Part shown: one piece after another, positions 26,701 through 40,032 of the stretch | How positions within the stretch are numbered: position 1 is the first letter of the stretch | How the letters are laid out: each line of letters begins with the position of its first letter | NCBI RefSeq assembly: GCF_004027225.2 | Contig: NC_044278.2 | Location: 98,324,743 to 98,388,742 of the forward strand | Reading direction: 5' to 3' | DNA length: 64,000 nucleotides | Source: Strigops habroptila | Taxonomy: Eukaryota; Chordata; Aves; Psittaciformes; Psittacidae | Notes under the pieces: generated by a model | The model's input: the letters and a program-made list of their open reading frames with translations, nothing else | The model's database searches: none | Told to the model about the DNA's origin: nothing | Made by a program: the position numbers and the translations under genes

Positions 26701-27060
26701 TAAGAACTTCACCATAAATTTGGATGTTTCAGATTCTGATGAGTAGTCCAGGCCCATCTCTTGACGAAAACGTCTATGAATAGTTATTTCCAAAACACGA
26801 TTTAGCATGTTAACTTACAACAGCAGCATCAGTAAGCCTAGTAAAGAGTCAATAGATTAAGCATCAACTCTTAATCAACTAAATGTTTCCTAGTGAAATT
26901 GAGTGTCAATGAAGTGCAGAAAGAGCTAGTCTTGATTTGCACTTTGCTTCCAACAGAAAATGGGTTACTACAATTACAACTACAATTCAGAGATCTAGTG
27001 TCACTGATGGAAAATTAGGTTATAGAGATACTCAGCTTGGATTTCAAACCCTGCAATTCT

Positions 27061-27105
27061 GGCAATATTAGTATATATTAATGTATACATTAACTAATAT
27101 ATGCC
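27061..27105. repeat. 45-bp near-perfect AT-rich palindrome
   Basis: The left arm 27061-27085 (GGCAATATTAGT, 5 extra bases, then TAATGTA) pairs with the right arm 27086-27105 (TACATTAACTAATATATGCC). The arms are complementary apart from a 5-base bulge and one shifted base, with no spacer. It could extrude a cruciform. It belongs to no repeat that I recognise. Confidence 0.8.
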
Positions 27106-27199
27106 AATATAAAAGAGAATAGAGCCAATCTGCTGTCACTCATTAGTTCAACTCCTGTCCAAATGATTTTTGATAGAAAGCTGGCTATTCATTATACAA

Positions 27200-27430
27200 A
27201 ATGGAATGGAACATTTCAGTTAGAAGGGACCTACAATGATCATCTTGTCCAACTGCATGACCACTTTGGGATTGAAGAAAAGGTAAAGCATGTTGTTAAG
27301 GGCATTGTCCAAATGCCTCTTAAACACCGACAGGCTTAGGGTATCAACAACCTCTCCAAGAAGCATGTTCCAGTGTTCGACCACCTTCTTGGTGAAGAAA
27401 TGTTTCATGTCCACTCTTGTCCTAATGCCA
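27200..27430 (-). mobile_element. CR1 LINE 3' fragment, older subfamily
   Basis: On the plus strand it reads as complement CR1: GTTAGAAGGGACCTACAATG, ATCATCTTGTCCAACTGC, AAGGGCATTGTCCAAATGCC, then CCTCTCCAAGAAGCATGTTC and GGTGAAGAAATGTTTCATGT. It covers the 3' UTR and the end of ORF2. It lacks the ATTCTATG tail in clean form and is diverged. Confidence 0.88.
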
Positions 27431-30400
27431 AGTCAATGTGATATGCAATACACAATCAGACGTCTCAAATCATTCCTCAAAAGACAAGTTTTCACACCAC
27501 ATTGAACTGGGTGCTATGTAGCAGTTCTGTAATAAGCAGAAGGGCCCATCAAATCATGCACATAGCAAGAGTGAAGAGAGAGCTCAGCTGCCTATGTAGA
27601 ATAATAACTGTCCCTTTAGGCCCGCTAGGAAGTTCTTTCTGAGGCTGACATTTACATGATGGGAAAGGAATAGGACCCATTTCAACCCTCCATTGCTTTG
27701 CAAAAGGAAATAATGCTCCAGGCTTTCCTAGAGACCTCTTCTATCCATAAAATATGGTTTTAAAGGGCAGAAGATGCCAAAGACAATCTTTGAGGTGCAC
27801 ATACAATGTCAAAGCGCTGCCATCTATCTGTGGAGTGAGATTCCTCTAAAGACAAAGTCAACAAGTACAGTACTCTGGCTGGTTGATTCCAGCTGATGGA
27901 TTGTTTTGTGGAGGGTTTTTGCAGCATCAATTTTACCTTCCCCTAAAAAAACCAAATAAACAAATAAATATTTATTTAAGATGTCTATCCCCTCCAGTTT
28001 GCATCTCAGGAGCATTTTCACAGGTGACGTGATTTGATGGCAAGAAAGTGAAATATGCAATTAACACTTTTGCTGGCAGGTGAAGCAAAGAGGCCAGCAG
28101 CTGATTAAACACTGCACCTGTCTCCACTCTGGGCAGAGCAGCAGTACAAAGCACAGAACAGCTCTTATATGAAGAGGCACCCACTGCCCCTGGAGCTGCC
28201 TGGTCAGGAATTCAAGTCCCACCATCTAAGATTAGTCTTCTCCACACATTTTGCATTTTCAACCTCTCCTTACTAATGTCCAAACGAACTACAGAAGCCT
28301 GTAATCTAAACCCACAGCACACATTGTGCAGATTTTCTCAGAAATAATTCACAAAACCTAAGAAGCTGTGGAACAGAGGTGAAAAATACCACTATCGACT
28401 TATAAATAAGTAGATAATGGCTACACCTTTCTGTAAGGAAGGCCTGACATTAAGTTATTGTATTAATCCATACTTCTCAGAGGAGACATCTTTGACAGCC
28501 ATAGTGTACAGGCTTTACTGGGGAAACTCTCCCAGTCATGACAGATAGAAATAATTAAATTAACAAATAAAAAAATATATTTTAATGGGCAGCTAAAAAG
28601 AAAAAATATCTTTTAACTGCCTTTTCCAATAGCTCCCTTCAGGGCCGTATACGGGAAGATTAATGGTGTGCTGTTTAGCACCACCTTGTGCTGACTTGTC
28701 CGTTGCAAAGGAATGCAGTCAAGGTAGAGAAACACATTCAGTCTTAGCAGACAAATGGATAAGATGCTGAATAAAACACTTTGGCGTTTGGGCTGGGTTT
28801 GTTAGATTGTTTTTCTCACACCAGCAGCTTCAGAGTATAATTATTAAGAGCAGAAACTGACACTTATTACTATCATAGCATTTAAGATGGTAAAAAAAAG
28901 AAAAAAAGATAAAAATAAGAATTTTAAAAAGTTCATTATTGTTACATATTAACAAAGAAAACAGATTATTATATTTACTCTACTACAAATAGTCTTGCAA
29001 AGCTGCCTCTAGCCTAAAACTTTACAAGAAGAAACTAGTGAAATTAGAAATATTAGCCGTGTAGAAAATATGAGTTTACTTAAATTAACTGCACTTTGAA
29101 AAATGTGAGAGGGGAAAAATCTGGTTTTGAAGTCTGCACATCACAGGGTTAATTCCTCAGGGCTGAAGTTGATCTCCCTGTGGCCATGGGGTTATACATT
29201 CACCCTCCCTCCTCCACCTCAGCCCTCCTGAGTGTCAACAGTGATGCTCACAGCCCTGATGACAGATAGAGATGTGCTGTGTTTAAATACTTGCAGCTCA
29301 GGGTAAAAGTCCCAGTCTGAAGCCTGGCAAAACCTTAGTGACATATCACAATCGCTTTTTGTGTTTCTTGGATTACATGCTATGAGGACAGGTGAGATTT
29401 CATAAAGAAAAATCTTGCAGTCTTCCAAAAGCCTTTCTCTCCCTCCCCCAAAACCCCATAAAAAATACTTCAGTGATTCCCAAGACCCAAATGACACCTC
29501 AGAGCTTGGATTTTCTAATATTTTTAATGTACAACTTTTCCAAAGTAGTTGTGAGTAGTTGGGAGCTGCAGCAAAACCAAGCTTTTTTACTCATTATGCC
29601 ACAGGAAGCCTGCGCACAACCATTTCTCTGCAGAGAGTGTTTGCCCTGCACCAGCCCTGCCACAGCACCCCCTGCTCCCCAAACCCAGCTGGAAGGGTAC
29701 AGGACTAGATAAACTGCAGACAAATCCATAAGCAAGTGTGTAAATAACGTGCAGATTAAACAAATACTGACTAAGGGCTGACAGTTGAGGCAGCTTGCAG
29801 CTTCTCTCTGCCTTGGGTTACCAGGCAGGTTACCAGGCTGCAAAATGGGTTCAATGTGCCATTGCAAGTGCCAGGAGGTAACTGAAGCTGAAGCATGAGT
29901 AGTTCTCAGTCCAGGTGAAACTGGGAGGAATTGTGTAAATCTACTAATTCTGGCCTGCATGAACCCCATTAAAGACAGCTTTTTGAAAAGAGTTTTCTTT
30001 AAAGGCTTCTGTTAATCTTGGTTTTAATCAGAATGCACACTTTCACTGCCTATCTTTCACATTCAGTTCACTTGAGGTTCAGTGGTCTCCTCTGGGAAAT
30101 GAGTCAGACCACCCAGTTATGCTGGAACATCTGGGGAGAGAAGTGACAGCTCCTGAAGACCTCTGGACTAGGATCCTGCTTCCAAGTTCCTGGTACCTAG
30201 ATCCATTTTGGATCCAGCCTACTTACTTTTCACCAGAAGGACCAAGGACTTGGTGACCACATCTTCCACTTTCTGCAGAGTAACATGTGCAGTGCTTCAA
30301 TCAGAAAAGGTTGAAACCCTCACCTTTCACAAGACAGCCCTAGACTTCAGGAAAAGTGATCTCATGAAAGGTGATCTGCTCCAGCTATGTCAGGTTGCTA

Positions 30401-30985
30401 TGTAGCCAGGCATGCAAGAGTCATCAGGCCAAAAAGAGGGTAGATAAGGGGGAGTGTGATTAGAAGCTAGCAATGAGGACATTCAGCTGGGAGGTAACAA
30501 CTGTAGAGAACTCGTCTGAGGGTTGGTAACAGACTTCTGGGTTAGGTTCCTGCCTTTCCTTTATCTTTTAAATCGCAGATTGCCCACTGCACACTGGTGA
30601 AAAAATCTTCCCTTTCTTTCTTTCTTTCTCTCCTTCTCTCTTTTTTCTAGTCTATCTTGCTTTCTTTGTTCTTTCTCTTTAGCTCAAATTCCTCTCAAGT
30701 CTCCCAACAGGAAAACTGAAGTCTCTCTAATATGAAGTGTGTGTTGTTCCATCATACAGCTTCAGCTAATTTTTGAATGACAAGGTTTATTTCAGTGGTT
30801 TGCTGAACTGAAACAAAAGACAGTTGTTTCCTTTTCAGCCACAACCTTTGATCACAAAAAAAATTGAGTTGCATCGTCTGAAACTTGATTATAATCTGGA
30901 ATTGGTGGGCTGGGGAGTATGAGGAGGAATAGATTATTTTTGTTTCTAAAAAAGTGTTTGTGACTAGAAAAGTTCTTACGTATGC
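27431..30985. other. non-coding stretch, no gene seen
   Basis: It holds a minus-strand open frame of 156 codons at 29499-29969 with no recognisable domain, a GC-richer patch near 29600-29720, and a CTTT-rich tract at 30608-30647. Nothing else is recognised. Confidence 0.5.
30608..30647 (+). repeat. CTTT/CT pyrimidine microsatellite
   Basis: About four CTTT units are followed by CTCTCCTTCTCTC and a T-run. It is an ordinary polymorphic simple repeat. Confidence 0.85.
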
Positions 30986-31054
30986 ATAGCAGGGGGGTTG
31001 GAACTAGATGATCTTAAGGTCCTTTCCAACCCAAACCATTCTATGATTCTATGC
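30986..31054 (+). mobile_element. short young CR1 3' tail insertion
   Basis: The last part of the CR1 3' UTR only (GCAGGGGGGTTGGAACTAGA, then CCTTTCCAACCC and ATTCTATGATTCTATG). The 44 bases at 30989-31032 are identical to 41827-41870 in the young CR1. This is a typical severely 5'-truncated CR1 insertion of the same young subfamily. Confidence 0.93.
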
Positions 31055-31374
31055 ACGACCATGTTCTTTTACTAGGCATATAAACCACTGGTTTTTTTCT
31101 ATTAAATTATCAGAACAATAGTTTTCTTACCGAATTCAGCAATTCTACATTATATGACAAATAATAAGAGTTCATTTAATGTCCACAAATCCAGTTCAAA
31201 GCTACCTATCTCCAGCAGTGGTAACGCTGCCAGATCACCAGCAGAGCTGTGAAAACTGCCATACTTGAGAATTTTCCATTATTAATTTATCCCAAGGCAG
31301 CTGGATGAGGCCTATTGATTCAGCATCCCTCCTGCTCCACCTGGGCAGATTTCAAACTTCCTCTAGCCAAAAAC

Positions 31375-31625
31375 CTAGTACTTTTGGTTAGATCATGTCT
31401 AGACACAGTCTAGACCATGCCCAGTCCCCACGGACAGGCGTACATCCCAGTTCCCAGGCCCAGATGTCCATATCCCCATTCTCATCCAGGTGGGTGTGTC
31501 CCCACCTACACCCCTCATCCTCCACGGGCCCAGCTAGGCGCCATGCAGCCTCCACCAGCTGCTGAAGATGCATGACAGAGGCCAGGACCCCGGGGACAGA
31601 CGATGTGGCCAAGGTTACCAGATCA
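31375..31625. other. isolated GC-rich patch of unknown nature
   Basis: About 250 bp clearly richer in G and C than either flank. It is open in one frame on the minus strand (31612 to 31388, 74 codons). A small hairpin with two TCTAGA sites (31394-31419) lies at one end. No domain, no clear splice pair and no known repeat are seen. Options are an unrecognised exon, an old repeat or a regulatory element. Confidence 0.3.
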
Positions 31626-34600
31626 GATTAATGAGGTGTAGGGAAAAAACAAGCCAAGCTGATTCAGTTGTCTGAACACTGGTATCTAGTGTCATTTTCA
31701 GTTACTTACAGTTTTGAAGACACAGGGCTGGCAGGTATGACAAGAAGCTATGGATGACCTATGTGCCTAAGGAAAGGCAGACGGAGCCCAGGCAGCATAC
31801 ATTAAGACCTCTGACATGTTGCTAGAAACCCCAACTAAGTCCCTCGGAGTCATATCATAAACGGAGGAAGGTGAAATGCTATCTTTTCTTCCTTTGAAGA
31901 CTAACTAAAATGTTGGCAAAATGGACAGTAAGTGCAGAAGACATATCTGAAGCAGTTCTCCTCAAGCTTGAGTTGGTTTCCATAGCTTTTTCTTGGTTCC
32001 TCCAAAAAGCATACCTCCAACTCATCAGTAAAATCTTTCTCCCATACTTTACCATAACTAATGTGCACATACTGTGCAACACACACACTTTTTTTTCATT
32101 CAGTAAGTCTATAAATATCTATTGATGTCTCAGTGGCTCTGTAGACCAGCAAAGTTACAGCACACCTATTCTTTGTAGTCGGCTCTACTCACACAAAGAG
32201 CAAAGCAGCCAGCATCACACATACTCACTTCCAGCCAAAATCACTAAGCATCAATGTCCAGCTTAGATGTGTTAAGATATATGTAAAGCACTGCATCTAT
32301 GATGAGTGGAATTCAAATGCTGCAATAAGACAGCCTTATAATAGCTCATGAATAGTGTTAAACTCACAAATCAACCCCAAGCACTTTCTGTTACTCCACT
32401 GAAATAAAGAGATCAAAAATGCATTATCTGTCACTTATTACCTGCACTAGATATGATCAATCAAATGTTACTAATCGGAGCATGGCAGGATCTGGCACAA
32501 AGCGTGCAGTGAAGTTACAGACATTTAACATCAGGCCTCTCCTACCTGAGACAGGAATCTGCTGCTCTTCTTTCATACTTTCAGAGCATGAGGGCTTTGT
32601 TTCAGTTCTTGCAGTTGATCATTTATGCCTTGGGAGTATGTAATGTTTTAGCAAAATATATATATTTTTTAACCAAAATTTGAAATGACTGAATCCCAAC
32701 CTGAGTTTACACTGCAGATATTTAGAGAAGGGTGCTATTTAATTTGTCTCAGCTTTTTTCAACATAAAACAAGAGCTCAAAACCATAAAATATATACTGT
32801 TTTCTTTATCTTATTAATGACAAATTTTATTAGAAATGTTTTTTACCTGAAATATATACAGGGAAGTAAATGGCAGAATTCTCCAGGTAAAACCAATGTT
32901 TCAAAATTACTTCATTGACATGCAACCTTGAAATTTTTACTAACTGCTTAAAGATGAGAAAATTAAAGCCAAGTAGTAACCAGTATCAATGGAATGTGAT
33001 CTAAATATCAATATAAAGCATAGGGTCAAACCCAAGTACTAATATCTCATGGCAAGAATTCTTGGATTTAGACACAATTCAAAAATTGGCTCACCAGCCT
33101 CAGCAGATTCATTACTAAAGCATTTGGAGCCCCAAATCATCTACCTTATTGTATTAGTCACATCCAGCAGTGACGTGATGTAAACGCCCACATCTCACAT
33201 CCCCACATCAGGCCACGCGTAGGAATTAAGTTCCTGTTTGCTTCCCCAAACTAGGTCTAACATTATGGCTATAAGCATAGGCTGAAGATAGAGACAAGTA
33301 TTTTTCATCTACTCCACAAATCTATTGCTTCTTTCTAGTGTAGGAGTAGCAGGGGAGACACTATGATGGCACACAGCTATTAGGAGACTGTGATTGCTGA
33401 CACAGCAGCACGAGAGCTGAAGAAAGTTCAAATGGGGACAAAAGACATCTTAAACTGCGGTAGACTCACATCCATTTCCAGCACTTCTAATGAATTTACA
33501 GTTGGGTTCACTGTTTTGAGGTAAGATATCAATCATAGGCATATATGTGGTAAAAGTCACTGTAAGGATCACAGGACTTCATTTGAGAGATGGCAATGAA
33601 AAAGAGAAGGTACAGAGATACTGCCATAGCGTTCCAGCAACAAACCCTTTCCATTCCAAACTATCCATGAGGCACTAGGAGATAAGGTTCTAAATGACGA
33701 TTTACTGTTCTAAAAATATGACTATCTTCTGTGACGGTTATTGTAAAATAGCATCACATGGTTCATGCTTATTGGGCCGAGCACATTGACTTCATAATGT
33801 ATTTAAGGGGTTTTTTCCTGTCACAAATGCAAACAACTGTGCAACTGTTAGCCAGGCTGCATTAATTCAGGTTCATGTAGCATTGCTAGAAATCATGAGG
33901 GTAGAAGGAACTTAAGAATTCTAAGTCTAGTTCATGAGCTTCTGCAGGTTTCAATTCTCCCTCCAAGAGCTACCAGGCATTTAGTGCTAGGAGTCAAGTC
34001 TAAGGAAAATGTATCCTCAGAGAAAGCTGATATGGTGCAGATTAATGCTTTTCTTTTCATGTTCCAGCATCAGAGTAAGTACTTATGTCCTCAGAGCCAA
34101 GTCATTTGACATCATGTCAAGTCATTTTACACCACTATCTGGCCTGATAATATTAAGACCATTCTTTCTACAAACAGGATTGGAAGAGTAAAACAAGTTC
34201 TGTATTTATTTCACAATACAAAATCTTGACATACACACTCATGAATAACATTGTAAGAATGTAAAACCAGGTCATGAATTACCATAAATAAAAGCTAAAT
34301 GGCATAAAGAACTACTGCATTTGCATTTTGGGTCTACAGTGGACTTCCAAATCTGTATGCTTATTCTTGCTTAAAAGGGAAGAAGGAAAAAAAGCTATCA
34401 CTGTTTCACTGATTGAACATGGTGTAATATGACTTGTTTTGGCATAAACTGTGACATCTGTCCTGTTTTATATTTATTCTCCTATGTGATTATTACAGTA
34501 CAATCTGAGCTACTTCATTTGGACAGAAAGGGGAGCATAAGACACTGTTGTGTATTTTCCTCATCACTTCTCCAGCAGCAGAAAAGATTAAAGAGCCAGA

Positions 34601-35436
34601 AAGAGGACAGCTTTGTCCTGTTGCATTTCAGGTTTTGTTTGGCTTGATGTTTGAGTTTTATGAGGGCATTATTTATTTTCACATTGTGCTAGGTTGTTCT
34701 TTAAAATATAATCACATGTATTTATCTTAGAAAAAGACAGCTTGAAAGACAAAAGAAAAATAGGCTGAGATTTGTAATAATCCTTAGTTCCCCAGTGACT
34801 TCTCTCCAAATCCTCAGACTGCCAGGAAAACTTCATGAGTATTGCATCATACAGGGAAGAAAATCATCAACCTCGAGATTTAGGACAGCTTTTAGATATC
34901 CCTGGCTTGAGCCACTGAGTATTTTGATGAGCTCTTGAAACTGAAGAGAAGCACTACAGGAAGCCAGAGTTTGTCTAAAGGACAAGTTTGATGTTGGCAC
35001 CTGTATAACTGAGAAGACGTGTGATAGCAAACTGCATTATTTCAAGCATCCTAAGAGCTAAAAGACTCATGTCCAGCTAAGATACATTACTGTAGTGAAT
35101 ACAAAATACTATGAAGACACGATTAATAATCTTAACATTCAAATACTTTAACATCATCACACTATGTAACAAATATGTCTGATACAGGAGATGATTTTAC
35201 CCAGCACATCTTTCCAGCTGCTGACAGTCAATTTTTTAGGGTCTCCCTGAACCAAAAGTCACATTTGGATTGTGAAGTCATCTATGGATTTATCCTTCAC
35301 AAAGTAGTTGAACTATTTTTGACTACTTCTGACTGAGGCTTCTTCTGTCACAAAAGTTTCATGATTTAGATGTTCATTATGTAAAAGTACTTCCTTCTGC
35401 TCATCTTCTCTTCAGTTTATCAGCAACTATTTTTGC

Positions 35437-35454
35437 AAAAAAAAAAAAAAAAAA
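35437..35454. repeat. A18 homopolymer
   Basis: Eighteen A in a row, without a recognisable retroposon body. Confidence 0.9.
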
Positions 35455-37909
35455 GTGAGCATAGCCTTTCTAGCTTGGCTTTAGACCAAGTCCATCACCA
35501 TAACCCTGTCTAGCAATTAGGGCCATTGGCTGCCCTGGTTACCCTCAGACCTGTCCTCCTCCTCTTGTTTGGGTACCATGGGACAGGGCTCTTCTCTGAG
35601 GGTCTTTGCCCTTCACTCGAGGCTTACTTTCCCCTGCAGAGCAGCCCTGCAAGCACTGCTACCTGACAGGCCTGAAAATGTTGGAAGATAAAAGATAAGA
35701 CAAGTGCAAGATCAAATGTTGGAGCTACAGGCCTCTTTCACTACTCAGACAATACATCCTTCAAGGAATTATTTTAGTACACTACCCTGAATATTAATTC
35801 TCCTTCAGGCAAGATACCTCATTGTCAATACTGTTGAAAGCTTATAAGAGACCTGACAGATTAGCATGGATATCTGTCCTCTGCTTATTGTTAGAAAAAT
35901 TTATCCTATTTTTAATGACAAAAAAAATTAAACAATTCCATGAGCCAAATTGATGATGGGGTAAAATATAAATAAACGTTACATGGACATGTGAATGGCA
36001 TTTGGCCAGCTACTCTATAAACCTACTGAAGAATCAAAGGGTGTTAATAAGGGTTGTCAGATGCCTAGAACTTATATAACTAAGATAGGTTTCCATAGTG
36101 TTTTTCAGACAATTCCCTGTCTTGCCACCTTTTTGTCTTTCAGCAAGGAAACCCTGCTGATAGAAGAGCTTTTGGAGGAGTTTTTATACAAAGTTAAAGA
36201 AAAACCTCTGCCGAAGTAGCTAAATCATCATGAATTCAAGACCCTTCCTCCTGATATGGAACCTTTTCTACATGAATAGTTTCATGATAGTATAAAAAAT
36301 CCAGTGTAAAGCCAGGACAATTGTCTTTCTTTCCTCATAACCCATCTATAATCCAGGTGGACTACAGCAGATGCAAAACAAGACCTAAATATTCTAAGCC
36401 CCTCAAGAATCAAGTCTAAATAAATACAGTTTATTACATATTCTAAGCAAGGAATAAAGAACTAATTTCAAATTGAAATATATCATCTCATTGCCCAAAA
36501 CTCCATACCCCACAGTATATCATGAAAAGATAAAGGGGGGGGCTTGTCTCTGTCTTTTTTGACAGCAAGTTTCCACTATTATTCTTAGCAGCACAGAAAC
36601 AGAAAAAGAGTATTGTTGTGGGGGAAAAAACACAGAGGGAAAAATCGCAAGAAAATATTCTCATTCACATTAGCTTGGATGTCTAGACAGAAAATGTGAT
36701 AAGTTATCAGCAGCATATTAACTTAACACATGGCCTTTAAAGATTCATATGCCAGCAGTGAACTTGTTTTATATTTGTCCCTGGCACCACTCACTATCAT
36801 TTTAAGCCAATAGCTGTAGATAGACATCAGGTTTGCAAATATCTTTAGCATTCTTATTTTACTTTTTTTGCTTGTCTGCTTTTTACCCTGATTTTCCCTT
36901 TAGGAATTATTTATGCTTGTGGAAACTGAGAACTTTCACCATGAATTCTTGCTTTAATTCTGAACCTGGTATAATTTAATAAACTGCACACTATACTTTT
37001 CAGGTTAGACTTAGTGAAGAATGTACATCACCTGGCTATCTATCTGAAATAACAAGAACCTTGCCTAAAATTGGTTTTGGAGATTTTCTGTTGGAAAACT
37101 GGCCATTAACAGAATGTATGTATTTTAACTTCCCTGTGTCCGGAAGAGATGATGAACTAGGAAAAATTACCCAGAAGGAATTTTATGTGTAAATGAGAAA
37201 GAGTATGCTGAGCTGGAAGTAACTGTCATAGTGATATGGGAGTACAGGCTCTTTCCATTACATGAACACACATCATGTATATGGCTGTGCAAAAAAAGTA
37301 GGGAAGTAGGTCCTTTCTAATACAGCTAAGACTTTACACATAAGTACACAGAATAAAGTAGAAATAGAAGAGACAAATTACTTGCTGTAAATGTCTGTTA
37401 GATTTATATGAAACTAGAATTTTCTTCTCTGTTGAAAGAATAAACACAAATCCTTCAAACAGAAGCACATACTGCTAGACTGTCAGGAAAAACAGATCAC
37501 AGCGTATATGCAGCCTTTGCTCACATGATGAAAGCAAACTGGAAAAGGAAGCAAACTGGAAATTAAAGCTCCTGTTCATATGGTTGCCTATGCCTGAAGT
37601 GTGGGACAGGACATCAGAGCTTCTGCTTCTGGCTTTCTCTGACCTCAAGACAAGACACTTAAACCCATACACAGGGACTTAACATATATGTCTTCATTTT
37701 CAAGGAAGCTGAAGTGCAGCTCCTCACTTAAAGACTCACTAAAATTTCAGCACCCAAACAGGCTCTGTGTTTCCCTTTCTTTCATTTACTCACACAATAA
37801 AATGTTTAAAACATACTTAAATGAGCTAGTAAAAAAGTTCTATTTTAAGTGAAGAATATAAACTTTTACTATTACAGATTTTCTCTGTATGTTTTCTAAG
37901 GCTTTATGG

Positions 37910-37967
37910 TAGACAATCTTAATGTCATAGTAGACAATCTTAAATATAGTAGACAACCTTAAATGTC
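37910..37967 (+). repeat. three-copy tandem repeat, about 20-bp unit
   Basis: TAGACAATCTTAATG, TAGACAATCTTAAAT and TAGACAACCTTAAATG follow one another at 37910, 37931 and 37950. A young local slippage duplication. Confidence 0.75.
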
Positions 37968-39047
37968 TTCAGCAAAGTGGTAGTCCAAATGACCTTAGCA
38001 AAGGTTAACTGCTTTTGGATTCACTGCTATTGTCTGGCTAGGCCCTAGAGTAGTTTACGTAATACCAAAGGAGACAGGCAATTAGGAATCAAACTTCTTA
38101 GTCAGAGCTTCATGTTTTAGTGGAAAATGTGGTTTTGAGCTCTTAAGAACTGGAATCTGAATTTATTCTGACATCTAACTAAAAATGATGAATTCTCATG
38201 TAAGTAGTTCACTCCCACCTTCCTTCCCCACCTCACTCTCTTCTCTGTTGCCTGAATTAGTCATGCAGTCAGACTGATGTCTCATCACCACAAGTAAGCA
38301 AATTTTTTAGCTGTTAAAAAGAACAACTGAAATGATGGAGCCTGATTATGTTTCCTTTTTACCCCCGTACAGTTTACCTAGGCATATGAATATTTTAAGA
38401 ATGCAGGCATATTGTTGGGATTATTTTCAAGGTCATAGAATGCAAAAGAAAACACGTAAGAAAATAAATACCTAATAAGGATGACTCATATTTATTTGGA
38501 AAGGTCTAGGAAGTTATCAAACAACCCTATTCCCCACTGATAAATATTTTGTAGTATGCTTCACACTTCTCCGTCATAGTAAAATCAAAATATTGTACCT
38601 ATGAGCCACAATCATTTCTTAGTTACAAGTTATTCAACTTGGAATTAGTCAGAATTTCAGAACAAGTACTTGCTGCAAATGTCCCTTAAATTTATATGAA
38701 ACTATACCTGGTATACAGCTCCCACCGCACAATGCATATATATGCAGCCTCTTTAACGCCACTATTCCCACAAAAGTAGGTCAGCACTTTCCAGTGTGCG
38801 TTCTGGGGATGACCAAAATAGGGTGACATTGTCTACATTGGGACACATCCAAAGCCACATTGTTCCACTCTGTACAGAACCAGAAGTTGAGCACTTGGAA
38901 GACATCCCACCATTAGGGCATAAACCCAGCTCAAATTTTGATAGTGGAAGTTCTCACATGTGAGTCAGCTTCACAGAGCAGGGACACTCCCAAACCCTGC
39001 ACTTCTGCTGTTCTGAAAATAGGCTAATGAAATACCAACTACCCAGT

Positions 39048-39178
39048 TCATAGAATCATAGAATGGTTTGGGTTGGAAGGGACCTTGAAGATCATCAATT
39101 TCCAACCCCCCTGCCAGGGGCAGAGACACCTTCCACTAGAACAGGTTGCTCAGAGCACCATCAACAACTTCTCTAGGT
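39048..39178 (-). mobile_element. CR1 LINE 3' fragment with small internal deletion
   Basis: Begins with the complement tail TCATAGAATCATAGAATGG, then TTGGAAGGGACCTTGAAGAT, CCAACCCCCCTGCC and AGGTTGCTCAGAGC. It then skips directly to ACAACTTCTCTAGG, so the CTGGCCTTGAACAC segment is missing. Confidence 0.92.
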
Positions 39179-39644
39179 AGTTACAAATGCCTTTTCGTAA
39201 TTACATACAGATGTTCACTAGCTTGTTATGATTTGTTTTATCATAGTGACTGGAAGTCACAAGAAACCACTTACAAATCACCCTCTGAACTGCTCCAGTA
39301 AAGACCATGGTATGTAAGGCAGACGAAAACTAGTGACATTTTAAACCATGACACTGCAATTTTTCCACTTCACCAGTTGATAAACAGCAAGTTCAGCTGT
39401 CCTCACAGAAAGGGGGTGAAAGAAGAGAGAAGACAACCTAATTAACCATCTCACTTTCTTCTCCTTTCCTCATGAACTGGGGCTCAAAGCAGAATAGACT
39501 GACAAACTGATGAGCAATGGGAGGGAATAAAGTTTTCCTGTGGACTCACAATGGCTAGATACAATATTTTGAACCCAGATTTTTAGAGTGAAATCTCAGC
39601 TTTGTAGCAGATAATCCTGCTAGAGCTTATGATGTACCCATAAA

Positions 39645-39716
39645 TCGATCGGTCACAGTGGGGGGAAGTGAGCGAGAAGCTGTGTGGAGCCAACCTGCCT
39701 GCCAGTGTGAACCAAA
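39645..39716 (+). mobile_element. 3' end fragment of an ERVL-type LTR
   Basis: CAGTGGGGGGAAGTGAGCGA followed by GAAGCTGTGTGG matches the signature near the 3' end of avian ERVL LTRs (also at 62456-62476 here as GAGTGAGCGAGCGGCTGCGTG). A diverged tail ending near GTGAACCA follows. The left part is too decayed to delimit. Confidence 0.6.
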
Positions 39717-39784
39717 AAATACTGTAACTACACTCTTCAGCTCAATGTTATAATGCCTTTTCATCAGAAAACTATTTCAAAGGC

Positions 39785-39857
39785 AAAAAAAAAAAAACAA
39801 AAAACCCCAACACATTAAAAAAAAACCACAACCAAAACAAATCAACAAACAAAAACA
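39785..39857 (+). repeat. A-rich tract
   Basis: Runs of A broken by single C or CC over about 73 bases, with A13, A9 and several CAAA-like units. It lies between LTR and CR1 fragments. It may be an old poly-A tail that became a simple repeat. Confidence 0.85.
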
Positions 39858-39943
39858 TGGACAAAGTAAACATACGCAGTAGGAGAAAACCTGACAAGGT
39901 AAAGAAGGCCCTGTGTCTCAGAAAGGAATGTCACTGTGGACCA

Positions 39944-40032
39944 CAAAGATGATGAAGGGACTGGAGCATCATCTCTCCTTTGAAGAGAGGCTGAGAAAGC
40001 TGGGGCTGTTCAGACTAGAGAAGAGAAGGTTG
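39944..40032 (+). mobile_element. CR1 LINE ORF2 C-terminal fragment
   Basis: ATGATGAAGGGACTGGAGCA, GAGAGGCTGAGAAAGCTGGG and CTGTTCAGACTAGAGAAGAG match the [19 protein letters not shown] part of CR1. It breaks off at about 40032 without the 3' UTR, so it was cut by a later rearrangement or insertion. Confidence 0.85.

Larger units (their letters stand above)
31055..39047. other. non-coding stretch, no gene seen
   Basis: AT-rich with short ORFs only. Notable points are a GC-rich patch at 31375-31625 and a second milder one at 35460-35680, an A18 run at 35437-35454 and a triplicated 20-mer at 37910-37967. No gene or repeat family is recognised. Confidence 0.55.

Noticed and set aside
33885..33970. 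Weak CR1-like text (GTAGAAGGAACTTAAGAATT)
   Set aside because: Too diverged and too short to tell from chance, with no second supporting segment.
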